From Paraflavitalea devenefica (lineage in GTDB: Bacteria; Bacteroidota; Bacteroidia; Chitinophagales; Chitinophagaceae): DNA of 64,000 nt. Each line of letters starts with the position of its first letter. Position 1 is the stretch's first letter. The notes under the pieces are model-generated. The model did no database searches, was not told where the DNA came from, and saw nothing but the letters and a program-made list of their open reading frames with translations. Where the stretch lies: NCBI RefSeq assembly GCF_011759375.1, contig NZ_JAARML010000005.1, positions 620,001-684,000 on the forward strand, given 5' to 3'. Shown piece after piece: positions 25,302-35,320 of this stretch. The translations under genes and the position numbers were made by a program.

Positions 25302-28300
25302 ATGTCGAAAAAGCAACTATGGATACTGATGCTTGGCTTTGTGGGATGGATGACGACGGGAACAGCACAGACTATTCCAGGAGATTCTATTGTTTTCGGG
25401 CCTATGTTCAGCCCGGTGTACCACGACTCGGTAAGGGTATGGGTGGTGACCAAACAGAACACTGGATCTGGGGATGTATTTTCGCTTGAACTAACAGCGG
25501 GCAATGCACCCGGCACTCCTTTAACCGGTACAGTACACAATTCCGATGACAGGCTCGGTTACCAGTTAAGATCATGGGTATATCCTGCTCTTATCGCGGG
25601 ACAAGCCTACACTGCGGTGATCAAAAAGAACGGTGTTGCTACGCACCGCAAGGCTGTTATTAAGAACGAAAGCAGTCTGCTGGATGATTTTTCTTTTCTT
25701 ACTGGTGGTTGCGGACGTATTTATGATACGACCCGCTGTATAGACAGGCCCGAATCGCAAACCCATAAGAACGGTGATCCTGCTATGTTCAACCGCATGG
25801 CGGCAGAGAATAGTGACCTGATGATCTGGCTGGGCGACGCTACTTACCTGCTGGGGTTACAGCATGCCATGGGGCAATGTCCCAATGGTATAGACGACTG
25901 GGCCAATAAGGACATGGCTTTTGCGCGTTATATGTTCTACCGCAACTTTCACGATTCGCTCACCAGGGCGATGCCTCAACTGGCCATTCCCGATAACCAC
26001 GACCTCGGTCCGAACGAGTTCAACAAAACATTGCCTACCATTGGGCAAATGAGGGAGATCTTTATGGACTGGTGGCCCAATCCTGCCTACAAGAGCACCA
26101 GTGAAGGACAGGGTTTGTATTCTTCTTATCAATACAAGGATGTTGAATATTTTTTATTGGACAACCGCAGCTACCGCGACGGTACTACCCAACACCTGGG
26201 ACCTGAGCAGTTCGAATGGCTGAAACAGGGTTTAAAGCAATCAAAAGCTACTTTTAAGATACTGATCAATGGTACGCCTTCTTTTGCTAAACATTGGGGC
26301 GGCCGTAATTTTTCCATTACATCACAGGGGGATGAACTGGTAAAATGGATCAAAGATCAGAACATTGACGGAGTGCTTTGCTTCAGCGCTGATATTCATG
26401 AGCAGGAACTCTATGGCCGCTATGCGGATGTAAAGTATCCTTTGTTTGACATGCTGAGCGGCAACCTCAATTCTGATGTAGGAAATGGCCAGTTTACCGT
26501 TGATTATGCCAGTGACCGCATCCTGCGCGGTGTAAAACAAACTTACCTGAAGGTGACGGTATACGGCGAAGCCGGCAACAGGAAAATGAGGGTGGCTTAC
26601 ACCGGTCCGGACGGTCTTCCCTATTTTCAGTCTGTTATCCACTCGGATATGCTGAAGAGCATTGACGACAGCGTGAAAAAGCTGTCGCTGGGCTTCAGCG
26701 GTTCCCTGCTGGATTCTTCGGCATTCCAACACCAGTTGACTGCTACTGGTCTGGGTTATGGCAGCAATAAAGACGGAGTAGCGCAATCGGCCGGCCTGTT
26801 CAGTGCAGCTACCAACCTGCAATGGGCTTACACGCCTGCTTTTGATCTGCAGGACCGTCCATTTACGCTGGGCTTCTGGATCAATCCTTCCCAATTTCCA
26901 GCCACCGGTGCGGCCGTGTTTTCCAATGCCACTGCCGGCGCTGGTATTACCATTGGTTTCGACAAGGATGGTTATTTACAATACATCGATCACAAGACAA
27001 ATACGACCTATACTTCTACCCGCAATCTCGTGCTCAACAAATGGGCACAGGTGAGTTGGAAGTACGACAATGTAAGGCGTCAGTTGTCTGTATTCTACAA
27101 TGGCTGGCTGGTGCAAGCCTGGACCGGTGTAGTTTCTCCTTCCGCAGCTACCGGCGCGCTGCACATCGGCAACAATTTTGAGAACAAACATTTTATTGGT
27201 TTGCTGGATGAAGTGAAACTTTACGGCAAGCTGGTATCAGATCAACGTATACTGGACAACGCCGGTTATACTTCCCATCGTGGTGACGTGATCAAACTGA
27301 ACGCTTCCAATATGGCTATACCCGGTGCGGCTGTCAATACAGCCATGGTCGGTGATTTCACCATTGAGTTCTGGGGCAAGGTCAATACAGATCCCGGTGC
27401 TAATATCAAACTGCTGGCCAGCAATGGTCGCGTGAACAACAATACTACAGGCATCTCTTTTGAATTCCCCGACAACAACAAGCTCAATGTGGTGTTGGGC
27501 ACCAATACCAGTAGCTGGAGTTCCCTTACCGATAAAGGCAATGCCTGGAATGTAGGTGAGTGGAACCATATAGCTGTTACCGCTACCAAAAACGGTACGC
27601 TTACGTATTATGTAAATGGCGAGAAGGTGGCTGATATGCCTTTCACCGCTTATGTACCCAACAACTGGGGCATTGGCCTGGGCAATAGTCCTGCCTATGC
27701 CGGTACATTGGCGGCTGAACTGGATGAACTGCGTATCTGGAGCAAAGCCTTGCCTGCAGATAGCATCCGCAGGCATATGCACCATCCGCTTACCGGTAAG
27801 GAAGATGGCCTGGCATTGAACTACGATTTTAAGGCTTATACCGATACTTCTATCATGAGCACTGGCACCCAGCCCGTGGAGATAAAACTCAGCGGTGCTG
27901 AAATTGTATCTGCTACCTCTCCCGTGGCAGTGATCGATTCCCTGTACCAGCAGGCGATAGCAGCCAACTGGAGCATCAGCAACAAAGCTATCGGCGGCCT
28001 GAGCTATACAGAAAAGATAACCGGTTATATCAGCAATATTGTTACCGGTAAGAATCCCGATTCCACACTGGCAGTAACAAAGAACAATATCCATTATCTG
28101 AAAGGCGGCTGGCAGATCGATGCGCTGAATGTGCCTGCTGCTACTATTAAGGTTATACTTGCACAGGCATTGCCCAAAGCAGATTCGATTGTGAAAGCGG
28201 CTACCCGCTGGTACCTGCTGGAAGAACTGACCACGGATTCACTGGTGATCGTAAGCCAGGGTAATTTTGATGGACAGAACCTCACGTTCATCAACACCTA

Positions 28301-31300
28301 CCTGGAGCCTGGCTATTACCACCTTGGGTGGCTGGCCGATCCTACCGGCGCTATTGGCCGTGGGGGAGCGCTTTCACTCACCGGTGGCCACAAGGTGCAT
28401 GTACCCGACAGCAAGGTGGATGCCGTGCTCTCCGGTAAGTTCACGATCGAATATTGGGCCAAGCTGACAGAAGACCCAGTTACCAGCGCCAAGATGATGG
28501 CCAGTAACGGAAGGATCAACAACAATACCGTTGGATTTGCTTTTGAATTCAACGCCAGCAATGCGCTGAATGCAGTATTCGGCACCAATACCGGCAACTG
28601 GAACAGCATTGCTTCTAATGTGGTATGGAAAGTGGGCGAATGGAACCATATCGCAGTAACCGGAGCGCCCAATGATTCGCTGAAGATGTATGTGAATGGT
28701 ACGCTGGCCGGTAAGAATGCGTTTACTGCCTATGCTCCCGGCGGTGCCTGGGATCTCGCACTGGGCAACAGCACCAACTACACCGGCAATGAGATGAAGG
28801 CTACAATGGATGAGTTCCGCATCTGGAAGAAGGTGAAAACACAACAGGAGATTGTCGAGGGCATGCACCTAAGCACTGCCACCGATACGGCGCTGGTATT
28901 TAATTATACATTTAACCAGGACAATATTGGCTATGCCATCAATACCGGTACCGGTAACGACAGCATATCCATGACCAATGCGCAGATCATTGCTTCCACA
29001 GCTCCTGTAGCTGATATGGATACGGCTTACCGTACTATGGTGACTGCCAACTGGAGCCTGCGGAATGAAACCGCCAATGGCCTTTACCTGAAAGATGCCA
29101 TCACGGGTTTTAACACCAACCTGGTGGTAGGTAAAGATTTCGATAAAACAATTGTGAAACTGGGCGCTGCCAAAGATACTTTCTATGTGAAAGGCGGCTG
29201 GTGGTTAAATGCGCTGGATATGAAGACGGGTACGCTGGTAGCTGACCTGGCGAAGATATTGACCAACGCAGACAGCGTGGCCAAATTTGCCAGCCGTTAC
29301 TACCTCATCAAAGGTGATCCTGCTGCTACGTATACCATTGTGGCTTCCGCTCCTGCGGTCAATAAGATCGTGGAGTTTGCCAATGTATCCCTCGATTTCG
29401 GCAAATACTTCCTGGGTTATAAGTCTTCTGCGGCTGCCCCTGTTACGGCTGTGTTCAAAATAACAGCCGGTACAGACGATGCCGAGCAGAACCTCGACAT
29501 CAACAGCGGGGCGATGGACCTCACCAGTTCCGACCTGGAGTTTACCAAAGACGGTACGAAAGACCAGTTCCTCGGTGTGCGTTTCAGCCATGTAACCATT
29601 CCGCAGGGCGCTATTGTCAACAATGCCTACATACAGTTTACGGTAGATGAAGTAAATACCACCGGTGATGTGAACGTGATGATCGGTGTGGAGAATACCG
29701 ACAACCCGCTCACGATGACTACCGGCGCTTTTGATATTTATCACCGCCTGATCCATTATGGCGATACCCTTATCTGGAAACCCGGACAATTTGCTGCCGA
29801 AGGTGATTCCGGTATCAACCAGCGCACGACCGATCTGTCGAAGCTGGTACAGCATATAGTGAACAGGCCTTCGTGGGCGTCCGGCAACCCGATGCTGTTT
29901 GCGATGGTTGATCCCGCCTACCTGAAAGTGCCTGGCTATACCGGTAATACCGACAAGCGCGTGGCCCAGTCTTTTGACCGCAACCCTGCCACCGCTGCGA
30001 GGCTGGTGGTCAACTATACAGTTCCCAACAGGTTCCAGACCGGTACTTTCCCCCTTGCAATGAAGGCCTCCTGGAAGTACAATGATACGGCCGACCTGAG
30101 CGGACGCAACTGGACAGCGGTCGATTACAACGACAGCACCTGGGCGTTTGGCAATGGTATACTGGGCTATGGTGAAGGCAATGAAAGTACTACGCTGCAA
30201 TACGGCAATGATGCCAACAACAAGCGTCCGACTTACTATTTCCGTCATACGTTCAAGGTAGACGACCGCACCAAATACGATTCACTGGTGTTTGATGTAT
30301 TGAGAGACGACGGAGCCATTGTATATGTGAACGGTACAGAAGCCTTCCGCATGAACATGCCGGATGGTACAGTGAATTACAATACCTATGCTACTGCAAC
30401 CGTGAATGCACCGGATGAAACGGCGTATTTCCGCACAAAGACAGCCAACCTGCTGCAAAACGGCATCAATGTAATCGCTGTAGAACTGCACCAGGCTACT
30501 GCCAACAGCTCCGACCTGAGCTTCGATATGCAAGTAGGTTATACCCTGCCTCCGCTGGCGCCTGCCTCCTACCCGCTCACCAAAGGAAGTGAATGGTCTT
30601 ACCTCGACAACGGCACCAGCCTCGATGCCGCCGCCTGGAAAGACTCAGCCTATGCAGACCGTCACTGGGCTACCGGTAAGGGACCGCTTGGTTATGGTGA
30701 TGCCATGACTACTACTGTATCTTACGGTCCTGATGCTACCAACAAATACATCACTACTTATTTCAGGCGCGGTATCGTGATCGATACAGCCCATGTAGCT
30801 GATTCTGTAGAGATCGGTATCCGCCGTGATGATGGCGTGATCCTTTACATCAACGGTAATGAAGTAGTGCGTGACAATATGCCGGCAGGGGCAGTGAATT
30901 ATCGCACGAAGTCTTCTTCTATCGTGGATGGCGCTGCCGAAACTACTTATTTTACTTTCCTGTTGCCGAAGACCATCTTCCGCAATGGCCATAACCAACT
31001 GGCTGCCGAGGTACACAACCGCGACAGTTCCAGCTCCGATCTTGGTTTCGATCTATATATTAAGGACGCTCCTGTTAAAAATCCACCTTTTGTATGTGCC
31101 GATAACCACATCGCGTGCTTTACTTCCATTGATCCTACAGCGCAAACCAATAAGCTCATCATTCCTGCCGGCTCACACCGCTTCCAACTGATCTTCAAGG
31201 AAGGGGAAGTCTATACGAAAGGCAGTGGTACGGTACCGGGCAATCATGACTTTACGGGTTATGTGCCCCTGAATGGCAGCAGCACCAAAGGTCACCTCTC

Positions 31301-32930
31301 TGTAAATCATGAGAACCAGCCCGGTGGTGTGTCTATGATCGACCTGCATTACAATGATACCACCATGTTGTGGGTGGTGGATACCACGCAGGCAGTGGAT
31401 TTCTACAACAATGATCTCATTACTACCACCCGTAACTGTTCCGGCGGTATTACGCCGTGGGGTACAGTAATTACCAGCGAAGAATCTGTCAACGCCGGTG
31501 ATGTGAACAAGGATGGTTATGAAGATGTGGGCTGGCAGGTAGAGATCGATCCGCTTACCGCCAAAGTGCTTGATTACAACGGAGACGGCAAACAGGATAA
31601 GCTGTGGGCAATGGGACGTATGAACCATGAGAATATTGTGGTGCTGGCCGACCGGAAAACCGCTTATTATGGAGAAGACGGCGGTACCCATTGCGTGTAC
31701 AAGTTTGTAGCCGATAAAGCCGGTGATCTTTCTGCCGGTAAAGTATATGTACTGAAACTGGACCAGCCGCTGGTAAATGATGATCCAAGCGGTACCACTG
31801 CCCAGTGGATACTGGTGCCCAATGCCACACAGAGCGATCGCAACAACCTCAACTCCATTGCTGCTTCCCTCGGCGGCACCAATTTCAACGGTGTGGAAGA
31901 TTGTGAAATAAGTCCCATAGACGGTAAGATCTATTTCACGTCAAAAGGCAAGAACCGTGTATACCGCTTTACCGATAAGGGAACATCGGTGGATAATTTT
32001 GAAACCTTTGTAGGCGGCACTTCCTATACCATCAATACCGCCAGTGGCGCCAAAACAGAGCCCTGGGGTGATGGCAATGATAACCTGACATTTGACAACA
32101 AAGGCAACCTGTGGGTATTGCAGGATGGCGGTTTGTACTATATCTGGGTTATCCGCCCCGATCATACGCAAAGTAGTCCCAAAGTAGAACTGTTTGCCTC
32201 CTTCCCTGCCGGTTCTGAACCTACGGGATTGACCTTCTCGCCCGATCATCGTTTCGGATTTGTATCCGTACAGCACCCGAGTGGCAGCAATGCCGACCAG
32301 GTAGATGCCAGCGGCAAAACGATCCGGTTTAATAAATCGGCTACCCTTGTATTCTCGCTGAACGAACACCTTGGTATGCAGATACCAGTGGCTGGTTTTA
32401 CAGCCGACACAACGGTGGCGGTAGTAGGCAAGCCTGTAAAGTTTACCGACACCAGCAAAAACTATCCCACCAGCAGGGCCTGGAAGTTTGACGGCGGTAG
32501 CCCTGCTACTTCTACCAACACTACTGAAACGGTGACCTATCATACACCGGGCAAGTACAAGGTAGAGTTGATCGTGAGCAATGCAGCGGGCGCAGATACA
32601 GCTATTGCGGTTGATTATATCGAAGTGAAGAATGCTGTTACAGGGATCAATGACCCGGATGACCTGGCGAAGAGCCTGACTGTATCTCCCAATCCTACCA
32701 ATGGAAGGATTATGGTAACGTTCAGGGTACCAGCCGGCGAACAGGTGTCGATGGAGTTGTTCGACCTTTCCGGTAAACGGCTGGGTACACTGGCTACGGT
32801 AAAGGCTACCGGCCTTACGCAGCAGGTGCCGCTCAACCTGGAACCGTTGGTGAAAACAAATCAGGTGGTGGTATTACTGGTTAGAACTGCCACGATGACT
32901 AACCGCAAGTTGCTGCTGTATACGAAGTAA
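25302..32930 (+). CDS. Giant T9SS-secreted protein with PhoD-like and PhoX-like phosphatase domains joined by LamG modules
   Basis: 2542 residues, signal peptide about 1-23. Modules in order: PhoD-like metallophosphatase about 125-440, with metal-site motifs WLGD (D179), PDNHD (D231/H233) and SADIHE (D364/H366). LamG-like domains follow at about 462-655, 661-826 and 1017-1188, with two homologous linker domains (852-1016, 1189-1379). A DNRLRE-like domain is at 1380-1570, and two related beta-sandwich repeats at 1577-1748 and 1749-1929. A PhoX/DUF839 domain spans about 1931-2360, with GHLSVNHE (E2004), PWGTVITSEES and a GRMNHEN-YYGEDG region that match PhoX signatures. A PKD domain is at 2362-2445 and the T9SS sorting domain at 2452-2542. 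PhoD and PhoX are both Ca/Fe-dependent extracellular phosphatases in other bacteria. It should be a surface phosphatase that binds glycans. Fusion of both classes is very unusual to my knowledge. Confidence 0.85.
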   Translation: MSKKQLWILMLGFVGWMTTGTAQTIPGDSIVFGPMFSPVYHDSVRVWVVTKQNTGSGDVFSLELTAGNAPGTPLTGTVHNSDDRLGYQLRSWVYPALIAGQAYTAVIKKNGVATHRKAVIKNESSLLDDFSFLTGGCGRIYDTTRCIDRPESQTHKNGDPAMFNRMAAENSDLMIWLGDATYLLGLQHAMGQCPNGIDDWANKDMAFARYMFYRNFHDSLTRAMPQLAIPDNHDLGPNEFNKTLPTIGQMREIFMDWWPNPAYKSTSEGQGLYSSYQYKDVEYFLLDNRSYRDGTTQHLGPEQFEWLKQGLKQSKATFKILINGTPSFAKHWGGRNFSITSQGDELVKWIKDQNIDGVLCFSADIHEQELYGRYADVKYPLFDMLSGNLNSDVGNGQFTVDYASDRILRGVKQTYLKVTVYGEAGNRKMRVAYTGPDGLPYFQSVIHSDMLKSIDDSVKKLSLGFSGSLLDSSAFQHQLTATGLGYGSNKDGVAQSAGLFSAATNLQWAYTPAFDLQDRPFTLGFWINPSQFPATGAAVFSNATAGAGITIGFDKDGYLQYIDHKTNTTYTSTRNLVLNKWAQVSWKYDNVRRQLSVFYNGWLVQAWTGVVSPSAATGALHIGNNFENKHFIGLLDEVKLYGKLVSDQRILDNAGYTSHRGDVIKLNASNMAIPGAAVNTAMVGDFTIEFWGKVNTDPGANIKLLASNGRVNNNTTGISFEFPDNNKLNVVLGTNTSSWSSLTDKGNAWNVGEWNHIAVTATKNGTLTYYVNGEKVADMPFTAYVPNNWGIGLGNSPAYAGTLAAELDELRIWSKALPADSIRRHMHHPLTGKEDGLALNYDFKAYTDTSIMSTGTQPVEIKLSGAEIVSATSPVAVIDSLYQQAIAANWSISNKAIGGLSYTEKITGYISNIVTGKNPDSTLAVTKNNIHYLKGGWQIDALNVPAATIKVILAQALPKADSIVKAATRWYLLEELTTDSLVIVSQGNFDGQNLTFINTYLEPGYYHLGWLADPTGAIGRGGALSLTGGHKVHVPDSKVDAVLSGKFTIEYWAKLTEDPVTSAKMMASNGRINNNTVGFAFEFNASNALNAVFGTNTGNWNSIASNVVWKVGEWNHIAVTGAPNDSLKMYVNGTLAGKNAFTAYAPGGAWDLALGNSTNYTGNEMKATMDEFRIWKKVKTQQEIVEGMHLSTATDTALVFNYTFNQDNIGYAINTGTGNDSISMTNAQIIASTAPVADMDTAYRTMVTANWSLRNETANGLYLKDAITGFNTNLVVGKDFDKTIVKLGAAKDTFYVKGGWWLNALDMKTGTLVADLAKILTNADSVAKFASRYYLIKGDPAATYTIVASAPAVNKIVEFANVSLDFGKYFLGYKSSAAAPVTAVFKITAGTDDAEQNLDINSGAMDLTSSDLEFTKDGTKDQFLGVRFSHVTIPQGAIVNNAYIQFTVDEVNTTGDVNVMIGVENTDNPLTMTTGAFDIYHRLIHYGDTLIWKPGQFAAEGDSGINQRTTDLSKLVQHIVNRPSWASGNPMLFAMVDPAYLKVPGYTGNTDKRVAQSFDRNPATAARLVVNYTVPNRFQTGTFPLAMKASWKYNDTADLSGRNWTAVDYNDSTWAFGNGILGYGEGNESTTLQYGNDANNKRPTYYFRHTFKVDDRTKYDSLVFDVLRDDGAIVYVNGTEAFRMNMPDGTVNYNTYATATVNAPDETAYFRTKTANLLQNGINVIAVELHQATANSSDLSFDMQVGYTLPPLAPASYPLTKGSEWSYLDNGTSLDAAAWKDSAYADRHWATGKGPLGYGDAMTTTVSYGPDATNKYITTYFRRGIVIDTAHVADSVEIGIRRDDGVILYINGNEVVRDNMPAGAVNYRTKSSSIVDGAAETTYFTFLLPKTIFRNGHNQLAAEVHNRDSSSSDLGFDLYIKDAPVKNPPFVCADNHIACFTSIDPTAQTNKLIIPAGSHRFQLIFKEGEVYTKGSGTVPGNHDFTGYVPLNGSSTKGHLSVNHENQPGGVSMIDLHYNDTTMLWVVDTTQAVDFYNNDLITTTRNCSGGITPWGTVITSEESVNAGDVNKDGYEDVGWQVEIDPLTAKVLDYNGDGKQDKLWAMGRMNHENIVVLADRKTAYYGEDGGTHCVYKFVADKAGDLSAGKVYVLKLDQPLVNDDPSGTTAQWILVPNATQSDRNNLNSIAASLGGTNFNGVEDCEISPIDGKIYFTSKGKNRVYRFTDKGTSVDNFETFVGGTSYTINTASGAKTEPWGDGNDNLTFDNKGNLWVLQDGGLYYIWVIRPDHTQSSPKVELFASFPAGSEPTGLTFSPDHRFGFVSVQHPSGSNADQVDASGKTIRFNKSATLVFSLNEHLGMQIPVAGFTADTTVAVVGKPVKFTDTSKNYPTSRAWKFDGGSPATSTNTTETVTYHTPGKYKVELIVSNAAGADTAIAVDYIEVKNAVTGINDPDDLAKSLTVSPNPTNGRIMVTFRVPAGEQVSMELFDLSGKRLGTLATVKATGLTQQVPLNLEPLVKTNQVVVLLVRTATMTNRKLLLYTK

Positions 32931-32949
32931 GAAAAACACGATAGCAAGC

Positions 32950-32990
32950 ATAGGCAGAACCGGGGTTGAGTAAACTCCGGTCCTGCCTAT
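32950..32990 (+). terminator. Hairpin after the phosphatase fusion gene
   Basis: A 14-bp stem with one mismatch (32950-32963 with 32977-32990) follows the stop at 32930. The tail is ATAAAAAGG, not a T-run. The LRR gene starts 16 bases later, so some read-through is likely. Confidence 0.5.
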
Positions 32991-33005
32991 ATAAAAAGGA
33001 AGTGT

Positions 33006-33917
33006 ATGAAGTTCGTTTTACCTGTCATATTGATGTGTACGGGTATGGTTGCCACCGCGCAGCACGCCAATCCCAAGAAGGCAGCGGTCTATTATACCCT
33101 GACCGATGCGCTGAAGGACAGGGAGGCCACGCAGCTCAACCTGCGCGACAAGCAACTGTTTACCCTCAATGACAGCATTGAAAGGCTGGAGCATCTTCGT
33201 TTCCTGAACCTGATGGGTAATAACCTGGAAGCATGGGATGAAAGCCTGTTTCGCTTGCGTAAACTGGAAGACCTTATTCTGCGGCAAAACAAGCTGCGGG
33301 AACTGCCTGAACAGGTAAGCCTGTTGCACCACCTGGTACAACTGGATATTACCGGCAATACGATTGCCCGGATACCGAAGGGAATAGGCCGGCTCAGTAA
33401 GTTACGCTTTCTGCATGCCGCCATGAATGTGATCAGTTCCCTCGATGCATCTATTGGCGATTGCAGGAGCCTGGAGGTGCTGGCATTCCAGTTCAACCAA
33501 CTGAGTTACTTGCCTGCTTCGATCGTACACCTGAAAAAGCTACGCGTACTGAACCTAGGTTACAACCAATTCAATGAGTTTGATCCTGCCTGGCTGGAAC
33601 TGGAAAACCTGCAGGAATTGAACGTCGAATACAATTTCTTCCGGCGGTTGCCTGATGCGGTGGAAAGATTGGGCAACCTGCGCACGCTGATACTTACGCA
33701 CAACCGGCTGGATTCCCTCCCCGAAACACTGACCAGCCTGCAACACCTGGAACTGCTGGTGGTTTCGGAAAACAACCTGACGAAACTGCCTGCGCATATA
33801 GACAGGCTTCAGCACCTGAAAACCCTGATCGCGCTGAATAATCCTTTGAGTAAGGAAGAGAAAGAAAGGATCAGGAAGGCCCTTCCGGGTTGCCAGGTAT
33901 ATGTTGATAAGGATTAA
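33006..33917 (+). CDS. Secreted leucine-rich-repeat protein
   Basis: 303 residues. Signal peptide 1-18 (MCTGMVATAQ). From about residue 60 there are ten consecutive repeats of exactly 23 residues with the consensus LxxLxxLxLxxNxLxxLPxxIxx, the typical/bacterial LRR pattern (for example LRKLEDLILRQNKLRELPEQ). The last repeat is capped by KEEKERIRKALPGCQVYVDKD. LRR solenoids bind proteins; no enzyme domain is attached and no T9SS domain is present, so a periplasmic scaffold or adhesin is likely (inference). The gene starts 75 bases after the phosphatase fusion and could be co-expressed with it. It converges with the serine hydrolase gene. Confidence 0.9.
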   Translation: MKFVLPVILMCTGMVATAQHANPKKAAVYYTLTDALKDREATQLNLRDKQLFTLNDSIERLEHLRFLNLMGNNLEAWDESLFRLRKLEDLILRQNKLRELPEQVSLLHHLVQLDITGNTIARIPKGIGRLSKLRFLHAAMNVISSLDASIGDCRSLEVLAFQFNQLSYLPASIVHLKKLRVLNLGYNQFNEFDPAWLELENLQELNVEYNFFRRLPDAVERLGNLRTLILTHNRLDSLPETLTSLQHLELLVVSENNLTKLPAHIDRLQHLKTLIALNNPLSKEEKERIRKALPGCQVYVDKD

Positions 33918-33953
33918 AAGATTATGCTGCCTGTGTATTGCTTTTTCTAATGG

Positions 33954-35306
33954 TTATTTTTCTTTGGTAAGAACCCGCTCCGCGCCTCCTTTCCGTTTTA
34001 TAATCATCTGGTTTTTCGCGGCGTCGAACTCAATGACTACTGCACCCTCGATCTGAAATTTATCGGGTGCCGTTGCTTCGAGCGGGACACCGGATTGCGC
34101 GCCCGGCGGTTGAAAGAAAAGCGTCCCGCCCTCTCTGGTGATCTTGCATTTCACGGCAGCTTCCGGACCCGAATAAACGCCGACGTATTTGTCCAGCACT
34201 TCCGGGCTGATGACGAGCGACTCCAGGGCGGGAATCGTAAACGGTTTATTGTAGTAAATATCCACAACGCCGCGCACGATGTTGTCTACAGGGTACACCT
34301 TGGCGTTCGTCGTATAGGCGACTGCCAGCTTTTCTTCCGGCTCGTAAGACAGCCACGCTCCATAGTTGTCGCCCCCGCCCGTATGGCCGTAGAAGGTCTT
34401 GCCAGCGAACGTGAAAGGCATCATTCCAAGGCCCTCGTCGTTCCTCATCGTTTTCATCTGATCGAGGCTTTCCCGGGAAATCAATTTCCCGTCAAACAGC
34501 GCCTGGATGAATTGGGCCAGGTCGTTCGAGGTCGAAATAATATGTCCCGCGCCGAAGAAGACGCTTGGATGGGTTTCGCCCCCCTGTTTCCAGTTGCCGC
34601 CGAGGTTAAAATAGGTAAGCGCTTCGTTTTTGTTCACATCAATATTTCCGGTCGCGGTGTAGGTATCTTTGAGCCCGATCTTTGCCGTTATTTTTTCCCT
34701 GAGGACTTCCTCGTAGGATTTGCCGGTTACCTTTTCAAGGACAAGACCTAACAGGAAATAGGCAGCATTGCTGTAGGAATTCTTTGTGCCCGGTTCGAAA
34801 TCGGGCGTGGCTTTGGCGATAAGGGCGAGCACCTCCTCCTTCGTTATTGGGATCGTGCTCACGTTTTCCTGAGCATTCTGAGCGCGCCTTACGTTAGGGA
34901 TACCGCTGCGATGCCCGAGCATTTGCACAATAGTAATTTTTCCTGCATTTGGGATCTGCGGGAAGAATTTATCGAGGTTGTCTGTCAGCTTCAATTTTCC
35001 TTCTTCAGCAAGCTGTAAGATCATCGTGGCGGTGAACATCTTTGTGATCGAACCGATCCGGAACCTGTTTGCCGCCGTCAGAGGTCTCTTTTCAGTTCCA
35101 TTGATCTGGCTGTAGCCGATAGCGCGTGTGTAAAGAACCTTGCCGTCTTTGGCGATGGTCAGGCTTCCCATTGCTTTATTCTTTTCGGCAAGCCGGTCAA
35201 AAAACTGGTCGAGTTTAGCTTTGTCCGGCGATTGTGCGAAGCCTGCGGTGAACAGCGTCACTGCCAGTAACGTTGCGGATAAGTTGTTGCTTTTTATCAT
35301 TTTCAA
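33954..35306 (-). CDS. Serine hydrolase, beta-lactamase class C/PBP4* type
   Basis: 450 residues with signal peptide about 1-24 (LFTAGFAQ). The catalytic triplet of the class C beta-lactamase/D-aminopeptidase family is present: S86-I-T-K89 (GSITKMFTATMI), Y178-S-N180 and H308-T-G (HTGGG). A C-terminal beta domain of about 90 residues follows, as in the longer esterase or peptidase members. Substrates of this family include D-amino peptides, esters and beta-lactams; antibiotic resistance should not be assumed. It stands alone, converging with the LRR gene. The promoter carries two large dyads (35321-35371). Codons such as GCG, GGC and GTC look commoner than in its neighbours, which might indicate acquisition; this was not computed. 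Confidence 0.88.
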   Translation of the reverse strand: MKMIKSNNLSATLLAVTLFTAGFAQSPDKAKLDQFFDRLAEKNKAMGSLTIAKDGKVLYTRAIGYSQINGTEKRPLTAANRFRIGSITKMFTATMILQLAEEGKLKLTDNLDKFFPQIPNAGKITIVQMLGHRSGIPNVRRAQNAQENVSTIPITKEEVLALIAKATPDFEPGTKNSYSNAAYFLLGLVLEKVTGKSYEEVLREKITAKIGLKDTYTATGNIDVNKNEALTYFNLGGNWKQGGETHPSVFFGAGHIISTSNDLAQFIQALFDGKLISRESLDQMKTMRNDEGLGMMPFTFAGKTFYGHTGGGDNYGAWLSYEPEEKLAVAYTTNAKVYPVDNIVRGVVDIYYNKPFTIPALESLVISPEVLDKYVGVYSGPEAAVKCKITREGGTLFFQPPGAQSGVPLEATAPDKFQIEGAVVIEFDAAKNQMIIKRKGGAERVLTKEK

Positions 35307-35320
35307 TACTATTTATGTAA

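Noticed and set aside
27237-28094. Long minus-strand frames (also 29205-30248) inside the PhoD-PhoX gene
   Set aside because: Antisense to clear LamG-like and other repeat domains with no recognisable protein features; high GC third positions in the sense frame keep the antisense frame open.
33954-35306. Antibiotic-resistance beta-lactamase
   Set aside because: The SxxK/YxN/HTG motifs define a wide family of peptidases and esterases; length and the extra C-terminal domain fit non-resistance members better.
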